This document shows, piece by piece, positions 40,699-49,144 of a stretch of 49,692 bases of DNA. A program made the translations under genes and the position numbers. The notes below the pieces were generated by a model. It was not told where the DNA came from. It saw nothing but the letters and a program-made list of their open reading frames with translations, and did no database searches. Within the stretch, counting starts at the first letter, position 1. Every line of letters starts with the position of its first letter. This DNA is from Haloferula sp. BvORR071 (GTDB lineage Bacteria; Verrucomicrobiota; Verrucomicrobiia; Verrucomicrobiales; Akkermansiaceae). The stretch is from assembly GCF_000739615.1 (NCBI RefSeq), contig NZ_BATP01000044.1, positions 1 through 49,692 of the forward strand, given 5' to 3'.

Positions 40699-41961
40699 CT
40701 ATTCCGGGCTTTCTATCGGAGCAAAGGGATCGAATTCGTCGACGTCCTCGCCGCGCTCCATGCCTTGGATGGCAAGTATGAGCTGCTCGCGCCGGGCGGA
40801 ATTGTGCAAGCCGCCGGCAATGGCTTTGGCTTGAGCATAGTTTTCCTGCAGGGTGAGAACCATCAAAGTGCCAATCCGTGCAGCATCCTGAAGCTCGGGG
40901 GTGGGCAGCTCCTGATAGGGAACCACGTCTCCCGGTTCACCCGCGGCCCAACGGGCGATTCCGGCTTGGCGCAGGTAGTCGCAACTACCGTCCGAAGGCA
41001 GTGCGAGCGCCCAATCCTTCCACTCCTTGCCGCTGGCGAGGGCTGCAGCGCTGTCCTCGCTATTGACGGCATCCTCCATGATGAGTTCCAAGATGTCGCT
41101 GCGCCGCTCGTCGAGCCAGCCGTGGCGGGCATATTCCGGCAGAAGACTGCGGGCCGTCTGGCCGGAATCTTCCAAGGAGTCGAGGCCGGATAGGATCTGG
41201 TCGATCGCGCCGGATTGGGCCTCGGGCGGGAGCGTGTCGAACTGCGCCATGCGTGCGGGATCGCAGACTACGATCTTCGCGAAGTCCTCCGCGATGCGCT
41301 CTGGTCCTGCTGATTCCGGATACTCGGCAAGCAGGGCGAAATAGTCGTCGTGGCGTTTGCTCTCCAACATGACCTTGGCAGCCGCGGAGAAGGCTGCTGC
41401 CCGTCCCGCGTCGTCCGGCAGTTCGGAGATCCGCCGGTGGAACTCAGGATCGAGCTGCTCGCCCTGCTTGAAGAGTTTCTCGTAGATCTCAGCCGGATAG
41501 GAATAGGAAGTGTTCGCCAGCAGAGTCGTCAGGCTTTGCCGCGGATCGCAGTGGTCCAGCAGGGTTTCGATGGCCTCGGTGCAGCCTTGCTCGCGCGCAT
41601 AGCGGAGCAGCTCGGCCGGGCGCGTTTCGGCCAAGTTGGCGAAGGCGCTGGAGAGCGAGGCGATTTCGGGAACTGCCTTGCCTTTCAAGCTGGCGAGCAT
41701 GCCCAAGGGATCGGACTCTGCCCATTTGTCGTACTGATCGTAGCGCAGGAGGTAGCGATCCGTGGGACTCATGGGAGTGGAGTCCACGGCTGCCAAGAGA
41801 TCCTGAGACGTGATCCGGGTGGACGCCTTTTCTGCTTTGATCGGCTTGGGGACGCTGGGCGCTACAGCCGCGGAGGATGCTCCACTGGGAGCAAAGAGTC
41901 CCGCGAGCAGGTAGCTCGTGCCGAAGGCGAGCAGGAGGCCGGAAATGGGGATGATTTTCAC
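40699..41961 (-). CDS. Anchored helical-repeat protein, second gene of pair
   Basis: A protein of 420 aa starting with a hydrophobic anchor or signal (MKIIPISGLLLAFGTSYLLAG). The rest is helical with a loose repeat of about 30-35 residues (LLRYAREQGCTEAIETLLDHC, FSAAAKVMLESKRHDDYFALL, QAKAIAGGLHNSARREQLIL), like TPR or Sel1 solenoids without a strict consensus. It ends acidic (EDVDEFDPFAPIESPE). Its ATG overlaps the TGA of the preceding gene (ATGA), so the two are translationally coupled and probably work together. No known family. Convergent with menD, 8 bp apart. Confidence 0.83.
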   Translation of the reverse strand: MKIIPISGLLLAFGTSYLLAGLFAPSGASSAAVAPSVPKPIKAEKASTRITSQDLLAAVDSTPMSPTDRYLLRYDQYDKWAESDPLGMLASLKGKAVPEIASLSSAFANLAETRPAELLRYAREQGCTEAIETLLDHCDPRQSLTTLLANTSYSYPAEIYEKLFKQGEQLDPEFHRRISELPDDAGRAAAFSAAAKVMLESKRHDDYFALLAEYPESAGPERIAEDFAKIVVCDPARMAQFDTLPPEAQSGAIDQILSGLDSLEDSGQTARSLLPEYARHGWLDERRSDILELIMEDAVNSEDSAAALASGKEWKDWALALPSDGSCDYLRQAGIARWAAGEPGDVVPYQELPTPELQDAARIGTLMVLTLQENYAQAKAIAGGLHNSARREQLILAIQGMERGEDVDEFDPFAPIESPE

Positions 41962-43442
41962 TGGGATTCCTCCTTGGCTGTTTCGCCCGCAGCAGCCAAG
42001 CGCAGGGGGTGATTTATTGGGATGGCCTCCAGGGCGCGCCCCGCGGCTTCCGGATCAAGGGCTCTCCAGGCCGCGAACCGCGTGGCAATCGCCTCGGTCT
42101 TGGATTCGATATGCTCTGGATCCGCGCCGCTCAGGGACAGTGCATGCAGCAGCTCCGCGAGGCGGGAAGTACGAGGTTCAGCGTAGGTCTCAAGAACCTC
42201 CAGATTCAGCTCTGCTAGCTCGGCGGCACCCAGATGGGCAGATGCCCACCCCTGGGCCACCGCCGGCTGATAGCTTGCCAGCTCCACATACACGCGACGG
42301 AAGAGGTCTTGCCCGTAGATATCGCTGCCAGGAATGAGGCGGCGGATTTCCGTCACAACCTCGTCGCCACTCATGGTGCCTGCAGCGAAGCTCTCGCGAT
42401 AGTCCTTGGAATAATAGAAAGCCGCGTGCACCCGGCTGCTGACGGCGTATCCCGCTTCTTCCGCACCGAGGCCGGGTTCGAGCGGGGTGATCTCCAGACC
42501 CTCGTCACCACCGCCGCCGCAGCCGCTGCCGGTGGGTACGTTAGTGGCTCGTTCGGCGATAGTTGCAAGTTCCTCTTGGCCCAAGGTCTGTAAAATCAAG
42601 GAGCTGGCGACGGAGCTGACCCAAGTGCTCGTCAAGTAATAGGATTCGCAGCCGGCCAGTTCCCGCAAGACCGTCTTGCGAACTTCCAAAGGCATCTCAT
42701 TCGCCATGAAAGCGACTGCGGCCGCGCCATCTTCGGGCACCCAGTTGCTCCGTGCGAAGGTCTCGGCCAGTTCCTGCTGTTGCGGTGCCGTCAGCTGTTC
42801 CATCAGGCGGCTCAGGCCCTCCAGATCGTTGCTTTCACTGAAGCGCCAGGCCATGCCTCGCAGCAGCCTGCCTTTGAAATCGTCCGGGCGCAGGAGTGAA
42901 ACCTGTGCGGCGATTTCCTCGGGGGTGAATTGCAGGAAGAGGCAGTCCTGCTCGCCGAAGATCCGATCCATGAGCGGCCGTCGTGCGTACTCGGCGAAGG
43001 CTGCTTGCGGATCGCGGCGATGCCATTCCAGGAAGATTGCCGCTGCTTCGGCCATGCCGTCATCCGCGCGCAAGGCATCGGTGAGGGCCGGTCCGAGATC
43101 GGCGCTGGACTGGAAGGCCGGGGACCGCGCGAGTAATTGCGCGAGAGTGTTTTTATCTTCCAGCAGGCTCTCCTGGCGGGAGCGGAGAGTGTCGCGGATT
43201 TCTTCTTCGCGGGTCTTGGTTGGAGCCTTGGCGTAATCCTTCTCGCGGCGCGCTTGGTCCTGTTGGCTCGCCAGATCCTCCGCGGCCTTGGCCCTGAGCT
43301 GGCGCTGGATCTCTTCCACTGCGGCCGGGACAGGAGGGGCCGCTGGCGGGGCAGAAGGAGTCTCGCGCCACGGCTGGCGGACAATAACCCCGGCTGCAAT
43401 CGCCGCGAGGTAGGAGGTGGCAAGCAATCCCTTGCGCTGCAT
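41958..43442 (-). CDS. Anchored helical-repeat protein with Gly-Cys insert, first gene of pair
   Basis: A protein of 494 aa with an N-terminal hydrophobic segment (LLATSYLAAIAAGVIV), a Pro/Ala linker, a charged coiled coil (EEIQRQLRAKAAEDLASQQD to about residue 110) and a helical solenoid. Near 300-312 is an odd GSGCGGGGDEG loop with a lone cysteine between glycines. The C-terminal part has RLAELLHALSLSGADPEHIE, IATRFAAWRALDPEAAGRAL. It shares its general build with the overlapping gene downstream (both anchored, both solenoid), so the pair may be ancient paralogs. An 8-bp palindrome lies in its upstream region. Function unknown. Confidence 0.82.
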   Translation of the reverse strand: MQRKGLLATSYLAAIAAGVIVRQPWRETPSAPPAAPPVPAAVEEIQRQLRAKAAEDLASQQDQARREKDYAKAPTKTREEEIRDTLRSRQESLLEDKNTLAQLLARSPAFQSSADLGPALTDALRADDGMAEAAAIFLEWHRRDPQAAFAEYARRPLMDRIFGEQDCLFLQFTPEEIAAQVSLLRPDDFKGRLLRGMAWRFSESNDLEGLSRLMEQLTAPQQQELAETFARSNWVPEDGAAAVAFMANEMPLEVRKTVLRELAGCESYYLTSTWVSSVASSLILQTLGQEELATIAERATNVPTGSGCGGGGDEGLEITPLEPGLGAEEAGYAVSSRVHAAFYYSKDYRESFAAGTMSGDEVVTEIRRLIPGSDIYGQDLFRRVYVELASYQPAVAQGWASAHLGAAELAELNLEVLETYAEPRTSRLAELLHALSLSGADPEHIESKTEAIATRFAAWRALDPEAAGRALEAIPINHPLRLAAAGETAKEESQ

Positions 43443-43480
43443 GGGTGCACTCTAGAAAGCGAGTCGCTGCCGTCAATCTT

Positions 43481-43502
43481 ATATGCTGGAAAAACAGCAT
43501 AT
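43481..43502. promoter_or_regulatory. Perfect palindrome in a divergent promoter region
   Basis: atatgctg (43481-43488) and cagcatat (43495-43502) around a 6-nt A-rich loop, in the 113 bp between the divergent solenoid-protein and MBL-fold genes. On the minus strand it leads into a TATAAG -10-like box. It could be an operator; no regulator gene is nearby. Confidence 0.55.
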
Positions 43503-43555
43503 TAAGGTCCGGTGGCAATCGCTTGCATCGCTGCTAGGGTGGCGCATCTCATCTC

Positions 43556-44494
43556 ATGCCCCGCTTCTCAAATCCCTGGGTCCTCGATGAAGGCCGCAGT
43601 TTTGCCGATGTCTTCCGCTGGAAATTCGGGCGGATGCCGGCGGATGAATTCATCACCACGGACGATAATCCAGCCTCGCGGGTCCCCTATACGCCCCAAG
43701 CGCCGCCAGCGGAGGGCTGGCGGGTGACTTGGTTGGGGCATGCGTCCTTCCTCCTCCAGGGCTGCGGCAAGAGCATCTTGATCGACCCGGTATTCTCCGA
43801 TCACTGCGCACCCTTCCGGATGGAGCGCTTCAAGCGCCTTGTCCCGCCTCCTTGCAAGCTGGAGGATTTGCCGTCGATCGATGCCGTCCTGCTCACGCAC
43901 GCGCACTACGACCACCTCGATCTCGCGACGCTGCGGAAGCTGGGTGCGGACATGCCGCTGGTGAGCGCGGAGGGCCACTCCGCGTGGTTGCGGCGCAAGG
44001 GCTTCCGCCAGGTGCAGGAGCTGGCTTGGTTCCAGCAGCTGGAACTTTTCCCCGGCATCCGGATCACCGCCACGCCCGCGCAGCACTTCACCGCGCGCAC
44101 TCCCTTCGACCGCAATTGCGCCCACTGGTGCGGCTGGCTGTTAGAGGGAGCCGGCCTGAAGCTCTGGCACGCGGGGGACAGCGGCTATTGCCCGGGCTTC
44201 CGCGAGATCGGTGAGCGTCTGGGTCCGATTGACTTTGCGATGATCCCGATCGGCGCCTATTCGCCGCGGTGGTTCATGAGTGAGATCCACATGGACCCCG
44301 CGGAAGCGGTGAAGGCATTCCAAGATGCGCGGTGCCAGCGCGCGGTCGCGATGCACTGGGGGACCTTCCGGCTTACCGACGAGCCGATGAGCGAGCCGCC
44401 GCTGCGTCTGCAGCTTGCGGCGGAGGCCGCGGGCATCGCCGACCGCTTCACCAGCGGCGCAGTCGGCGAAAGCTGGGAAATCGCTCAGCGCTGA
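43556..44494 (+). CDS. MBL-fold metallohydrolase (NAPE-PLD/UlaG-like)
   Basis: A protein of 312 aa of the metallo-beta-lactamase superfamily. Motifs: VTWLGHASFLLQ at 57-68, ILIDPVFSDHCAPF, the metal-binding HAHYDHLD at 115-122, TPAQHFTARTPFDRN, LWHAGDSGYCPGF and AVAMHWGTFRLTDEP. The HxxHxDHLD, GDSGY and HWGTF set is that of the NAPE-phospholipase-D-like branch. A dinuclear Zn or Mn site is expected. Cytoplasmic, no signal peptide. Probably a phosphodiesterase or lipid hydrolase, substrate unknown. It overlaps the convergent lipoprotein gene by 10 bp at the stops. Confidence 0.92.
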   Translation: MPRFSNPWVLDEGRSFADVFRWKFGRMPADEFITTDDNPASRVPYTPQAPPAEGWRVTWLGHASFLLQGCGKSILIDPVFSDHCAPFRMERFKRLVPPPCKLEDLPSIDAVLLTHAHYDHLDLATLRKLGADMPLVSAEGHSAWLRRKGFRQVQELAWFQQLELFPGIRITATPAQHFTARTPFDRNCAHWCGWLLEGAGLKLWHAGDSGYCPGFREIGERLGPIDFAMIPIGAYSPRWFMSEIHMDPAEAVKAFQDARCQRAVAMHWGTFRLTDEPMSEPPLRLQLAAEAAGIADRFTSGAVGESWEIAQR

Positions 44495-44916
44495 TAAGGC
44501 ACGGAGGAGTTGCCCGGCGGCGGTTGATCGGCCGGCAGCGGCGGCAGGTAATCGTTGCTCGGGACTTGGCCGTCCTGGGGTGGCGGTGGCAATCCATTGC
44601 CAGCGGGACTTGGGTTCGCTTGCGGAAGGGCGGGCGTGGGTGTCGGGGCGGGTTGGGTGCCACCTTGGCCTTCCTTGGCAGCCTTCTCTTTCGCCTCCTT
44701 GGCCTCCTTTTCTTTCTTCTCCTTTTCCTTGGCGGCCTTCTTTTCGGGCGTGTCCTTGAAGGGCGCGGAGGAGGCGTCATAGGCCTTCTTTCCGACGTAG
44801 GCGGTGCCATCGACCACGGCCCCTGCCACCTTGAAGGGAGCCTTGATCAGCCCGCAGGAGGGCAGTGACAGTATCATCAGGATGCCGGTCAGGCGGAAGC
44901 GAAAGGAAGTGGACAT
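44485..44916 (-). CDS. Lys/Glu-rich lipoprotein with proline tail
   Basis: Start chosen at the ATG at 44916 (MSTSFRFRLTGILMILSLPS), giving 143 aa; the longer frame upstream runs into the divergent YceI gene. The lipobox is LPSC (Cys21). Then VVDGTAYVGKKAYDASSAP, a highly charged Lys/Glu/Ala helix (about 55-85), and a Pro/Gln/Asn-rich tail. The design suggests a lipid-anchored stalk reaching into the periplasm. No enzyme motif. It overlaps the end of the convergent MBL-fold gene by 10 bp. Confidence 0.8.
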   Translation of the reverse strand: MSTSFRFRLTGILMILSLPSCGLIKAPFKVAGAVVDGTAYVGKKAYDASSAPFKDTPEKKAAKEKEKKEKEAKEAKEKAAKEGQGGTQPAPTPTPALPQANPSPAGNGLPPPPQDGQVPSNDYLPPLPADQPPPGNSSVPYQR

Positions 44917-44998
44917 GGCGGGACGCTGGGGAAGGGTATAGCTGAAAAATTCCCGCCGTCGCCAAGATTTCAAAACCGCCATCTGAAGCACCAATGTC

Positions 44999-45547
44999 AT
45001 GAAGACCCTGCTCCCTGCCGCGCTCGGCGTGGCCATTCTCGCCGCAGCCCCGACACTTCGGGCCGAAACCCTGAAAGTGGACCAGCAGCGCAGCCGCATC
45101 CAGGTGGATGCCCAAGCGACCGGTCACAAATTTACCGGCACTTTGGCGGACTATGACCTCAGTGTGCAGGGAGATGCCCTGAAGCTCCAACCAATGGCGG
45201 TGAAGCTCACTTGGAAATTCGCCGATCTGAAGACCGGCGAGGAGAAGCGCGATGCCGAGATGATCAAGTGGCTCGGCGGCGGTGGTCCTGTGGGCAGCTT
45301 CGAATTCATCAAGACCTGGAAGGACGGCAGCAAGGACATGGCGCAAGGCAAAATCATCATCCACGGCATGTCGAAGACGATCGCTTTTCCCTACAGCGCG
45401 ACCAAGGACGGCAACTGGGTGACCATCGATGGTACGGCGGCGCTGAACTACCAGGACTTCGGGCTACCTTTGATCCGCAACATGGCTGTGATGAAGGTCG
45501 AGCCAGCGCTGGCGGTGCGCTTTCACTTGGTAGGGAAGACCGAGTGA
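44999..45547 (+). CDS. YceI-family secreted protein
   Basis: A protein of 182 aa with a signal peptide (MKTLLPAALGVAILAAAPTLRA, cleavage before ETLKVD). The mature part shows the lipocalin-like YceI pattern: VDQQRSRIQVDAQATGHKFTG at the start, DLKTGEEKRDAEMIKWLGGG, then ITIHGMSK-type (here IIIHGMSKTIAFPYSA) and NYQDFGLPLIRNMAVMKVEPA. YceI proteins bind amphiphilic molecules such as isoprenoid quinones or polyprenols in the periplasm. Divergent from the lipoprotein gene and convergent (3 bp apart) with the large ricin/LamG gene. Confidence 0.93.
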   Translation: MKTLLPAALGVAILAAAPTLRAETLKVDQQRSRIQVDAQATGHKFTGTLADYDLSVQGDALKLQPMAVKLTWKFADLKTGEEKRDAEMIKWLGGGGPVGSFEFIKTWKDGSKDMAQGKIIIHGMSKTIAFPYSATKDGNWVTIDGTAALNYQDFGLPLIRNMAVMKVEPALAVRFHLVGKTE

Positions 45548-45550
45548 GGA

Positions 45551-48500
45551 CTACGGTGCTGTCGTGACCTGGAGGCGCATGAAGCCGCGGTAGTCCGGGA
45601 AGTTCGCCAGTGGCACCTTGGCCACGCGATGTTGGATTCCATTCGCTTCCGTCGATTCCAAGCTGTCTTCGATCCCGCTGGTGGACCATGGCGCCGTGAG
45701 GTTGGCACTCCATTGGGCGCCGAGCGTGAGATCCGAAGCCATCGGGCCGGGGTCGCGGCGGTAGTGCAGGGTCATGAAGCCGGCTTCGGGGTTTGCGGTG
45801 GGTTGCTCGCTGACGGCGTCGCGCGAGGTGGGCAGGGTGCCATAGGCGCGCTCGAAGAGGTTGGGAATGTTGTCGCCATCGGGATCGGCGTCATCGGCGG
45901 CGTCACCACTGTTCTGCGGGGTGCCGAAGTAGATCATGCGCCATGCTGCAGCTTGGCCCCCGCCGATGCTGGCGGTGCTGGTCGCCACATTGTCGAAGGC
46001 CGCAGTGGCCACCGTGGCGCCGCTCGCCGGGGCCACGGTGAGCCCGAGCAAGGTATCGTTCGGCAGATCCAGGGTTTGCGAGCCGGCTGGCAGCCAATCG
46101 CTCTCGGTGGGGACACCGGCTGTCGTGGCGTAGCTGGCGCTGAAGAGGTTGCCATTGCGGGCCAGTCGCAGCCACAGCGGGGCCAGGGGCTGGAGCTCGA
46201 GGAACTGGCCGCTGACAGCACCGCCCGTGGCGCTGCGGTAGCGTAGATTGAGACCGGTGGTCCGGTCGTAGGTGAATTCGATGGCGGCCGGGTTGGTGCC
46301 GGTCGCGGCGCGGAAAGTGAGACCGGCACGCGCCGTGGCGGCGGTGGTGCCCGCGCTATTGGTGGGGTCTGCGCTGAGGCGGCTGATCATTGCGCCATCG
46401 CCGCTGAAGGGCTTGGAAAGCAGCTGCAGTTGGTCGCCGGTCGCGGCGATGCCATTGCCACCGCTGGTGAGGGTGAAAGTGCCGCCGTTGGTTGCGGAGT
46501 AGCCGGCGTAGCCATCGCTACCGGGATTGCCGATCTCGGTGGCGGTCCAGCCCGCGGGCAGGCTGCCGCTTGTCAGAGAGGTCGCTTCCGCGGGACTCAG
46601 GGCGTAATTGTAGATCTTCAGCTCATCGAGAGCCCCGGTGAAGAAGACCGGTCCGGCCAGGGAGCGGCCCAGCAGGATCGCATGCGGGATGTTGCGCGCG
46701 CCGGTGGGCCCGGTCTGCGATTGCTCGAGCACGCCATCGACATAGAGCCGCATGACCCCGCTGGAGCTGCTGCGGGTGGCCACGACGTAGTGCCAGGCGG
46801 CATCGTTCACCAGCGTGTTGGAGAGGATCGTGTTGTCCACGTTGCCAACGCCGAAGCCAACCTTGTCGCCAAGTAGCGCGATGCCCCAGTCCGCGGCGGC
46901 CCCGGGCACTTCGGCGTCGATGATCGGCTTGCCTGCCCACCACTGGCCGGTGCCACCAGTGGCGCTGGTCTTCATCCAGAAGGCGATGCTGAAGTCCGTG
47001 GAAATGGAGGCCGGGATCGTGGCGAAGTTTGGGTCGCCATCGAGCAAGAGCGCGTTGCTGCCGGTCTTCCCGGTAGTGAAGCCGAGCGCGGGGGTGCCAG
47101 TGCCGTGGTTGCCGTGTTTGCTGGCATCGCGGAGATCGTTCTCAAAGCCGTAGCTGGCAACGCAGGTCTGACCGACTCCGGCGAGGCGGGTGATCTCGGT
47201 GCTGCTCAGCGCGGTGTCGTAGATCCGCACCTCATCGATGCTGCCATTGAAGAAGCCGCCGGCCCCCCCGACGCTGCCGATGTTAAAGTTTGCCGGCGCG
47301 GTGCGGGCTCCGGTGGGGCCGGTCGCGGAGGCACGCTGCACGCCATCGACGTAGAGCTTCATCGCGCCATTGAGTTCGTAAGTCGCCGCGAGATGGTGCC
47401 AGACGCCATTGTTGATGGCCACCGTGGAGGTGATGGTGGTGTCAGGGCCGCCAATGCCGAAGGCGGCGCGGTTACTGATCATCGTGAGACCGAAGTCCGG
47501 CACCACGCCGCCGACTTCCGCATCCAAGATTCCGGAGCCCCCATACCAGGCATTCCCGAGCACTCCGCTACCCGTGGCGGTGGTCTTGACCCAGCAAGCG
47601 ACCGTGAAGTTCCGGTCCACCATCGCGGGCACACGGATGTTGCCACTCGTGCCGTTGAAGGTCGCCGCCGAGCCATCCACACGGCCCGCGGTGTAGCTCA
47701 CGCCCGCGGTGGCGGTGCCATGATACTGGAAGCCGCCACTGTCGCGGGCATTGCCTTCCATCTTGTATTCGGCACGCAAGCCGGTGCTGACCACCACACC
47801 CGGCGTGACATCATCGAAGGCCCAGTCCTGGTTGGTTCCGCCGAGGACATCGAAGTACTGCGAGATGGGCGTATTGTTGCCGGTCGCGCCGGTGCCGCCA
47901 TCGACGTCGATCACCATGTTGCGGCTGCCGCGGTTGAAGATCTTCGAGTAAATCTGGCCGTCGGGGACGATGCGCCATTGCTGGTTGTCGTTGCCGAGAT
48001 CGTTCCACTGCATGACGTCTGCACCGGCATCCCAGGATGCGCCTGCGACTTCGAGGACCTTGCCGCTGGCGACATTGGTGAACTTCCAGAAGCCCGCACC
48101 CCGATAGGAGGCGGTCCATTTCTGGAGATCGCTCCCGTTGGCAGGATTCTGGCGGGTGATCGCACCCGCGTTGACGTCTGCCGCTTCCAGCACCTTCTGG
48201 CTATGCCTGGCGCGGATGACGTAGGTATGGCCGTCCTTCACCGGGCAGGGCCGGATCGGATCGCCCTCGGTCAGGTATTCGTCGCGATTGCTGATGCCGT
48301 CGCCATCCGTGTCTCCCGCACCTGTCTGGGAAAGGTTGCCGAAGCGATACATCTCCCACTCGTTTGGCAGGCCATCGCCATCGGCATCGGCCCCGCCGTC
48401 GAGGCCCATGTCGTAGCGCATGGCGGAGACCATCTTGACCAAGCGGATGCGGGCCAGCGGGTTGTCCTCGCTGGCGTAGTTCAGGCCGTAGGGATAGTAG

Positions 48501-48952
48501 TGGACGCCGGACTTGCGCAGCTCCGCACCCGGACCGTCGAAGAGCTTCACGAAGTTCTTGGCCGCGGCACCGTTCCAGACGCCATCTCCGCCGAATTGTG
48601 CATCCCACTGCCAGGTCGTGCCGGTTCCCAAGGTATGGGAAATCTCGTGCATGGCCACCTGCGTGCTGATCGAGCCGCCGAACTTCAGGTAGTCCGGGTA
48701 ATTCGCCTCCGCGGTCGGCACAGCGGGGTGATACTGGACGTAGATGTGCGTGTTGAAGTAGCCGTTGGCATTGTAGGTCGCCACGGCCTCGTCCATCGCG
48801 GCCACGATCCGGGCTCGGATATCGGCGGGCCACCCGCCGTCATCGACCAAGCTATAGGTCATGGACTCCGCCGGGATGGCCGCGGCGGACCATGCGAGAG
48901 CGGCTAGGGCAAGGAGACGGGGGGACGCAGACGCGCGACAAGTACAGCTCAT
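45551..48952 (-). CDS. Large secreted metalloprotease-like protein with ricin and LamG domains
   Basis: Start chosen at the ATG at 48952, giving 1133 aa with signal sequence (PRLLALAALAWSAAAIPAES). Order: a metzincin-like head at about 25-190 with MHEISHTLGTGTTW near 98-111. Two Asp-rich calcium loops follow (DADGDGLPNEWEM, DTDGDGISNRDEYL) near 200-230. A ricin-type lectin with QKW, QQWRI and QDWAF repeats lies at about 245-385. Two LamG/concanavalin-like domains lie at about 395-570 and 575-750 (EYKMEGNARDSG, ASYGFENDLRDASKHGNHG). A third beta domain and a final DADPDGDNIPNLFERAYG loop precede the C-terminus. Likely an extracellular glycan-targeted protease. The third zinc ligand after HExxHxxG is Thr, not His. 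Confidence 0.9.
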   Translation of the reverse strand: MSCTCRASASPRLLALAALAWSAAAIPAESMTYSLVDDGGWPADIRARIVAAMDEAVATYNANGYFNTHIYVQYHPAVPTAEANYPDYLKFGGSISTQVAMHEISHTLGTGTTWQWDAQFGGDGVWNGAAAKNFVKLFDGPGAELRKSGVHYYPYGLNYASEDNPLARIRLVKMVSAMRYDMGLDGGADADGDGLPNEWEMYRFGNLSQTGAGDTDGDGISNRDEYLTEGDPIRPCPVKDGHTYVIRARHSQKVLEAADVNAGAITRQNPANGSDLQKWTASYRGAGFWKFTNVASGKVLEVAGASWDAGADVMQWNDLGNDNQQWRIVPDGQIYSKIFNRGSRNMVIDVDGGTGATGNNTPISQYFDVLGGTNQDWAFDDVTPGVVVSTGLRAEYKMEGNARDSGGFQYHGTATAGVSYTAGRVDGSAATFNGTSGNIRVPAMVDRNFTVACWVKTTATGSGVLGNAWYGGSGILDAEVGGVVPDFGLTMISNRAAFGIGGPDTTITSTVAINNGVWHHLAATYELNGAMKLYVDGVQRASATGPTGARTAPANFNIGSVGGAGGFFNGSIDEVRIYDTALSSTEITRLAGVGQTCVASYGFENDLRDASKHGNHGTGTPALGFTTGKTGSNALLLDGDPNFATIPASISTDFSIAFWMKTSATGGTGQWWAGKPIIDAEVPGAAADWGIALLGDKVGFGVGNVDNTILSNTLVNDAAWHYVVATRSSSSGVMRLYVDGVLEQSQTGPTGARNIPHAILLGRSLAGPVFFTGALDELKIYNYALSPAEATSLTSGSLPAGWTATEIGNPGSDGYAGYSATNGGTFTLTSGGNGIAATGDQLQLLSKPFSGDGAMISRLSADPTNSAGTTAATARAGLTFRAATGTNPAAIEFTYDRTTGLNLRYRSATGGAVSGQFLELQPLAPLWLRLARNGNLFSASYATTAGVPTESDWLPAGSQTLDLPNDTLLGLTVAPASGATVATAAFDNVATSTASIGGGQAAAWRMIYFGTPQNSGDAADDADPDGDNIPNLFERAYGTLPTSRDAVSEQPTANPEAGFMTLHYRRDPGPMASDLTLGAQWSANLTAPWSTSGIEDSLESTEANGIQHRVAKVPLANFPDYRGFMRLQVTTAP

Positions 48953-49144
48953 CCAGTGGGTTTCTTGGGTAAGGCGAGGCGGAGGGCCGGGGAGTGGAGC
49001 AGGGAAAGATAGGGCAGCTTCGCAACTGCTTCCACCGTCCCATTGTCGATTACTTCCGTGAAATTGACAGAGTCTGAAACTCCGCATCTTTGCGGCGGCG
49101 CATCGGGCTTGTCCCTTGGAGCGGGGCCGGATTGGCTGGGGAGA
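48953..49144. other. Divergent intergenic region
   Basis: 192 bp between the divergent large protein gene and menH. No motif stands out. Confidence 0.4.

Noticed and set aside
47105..48907. 600-codon plus-strand open frame
   Set aside because: Antisense shadow of the ricin/LamG gene, which has clear domains and a signal peptide.
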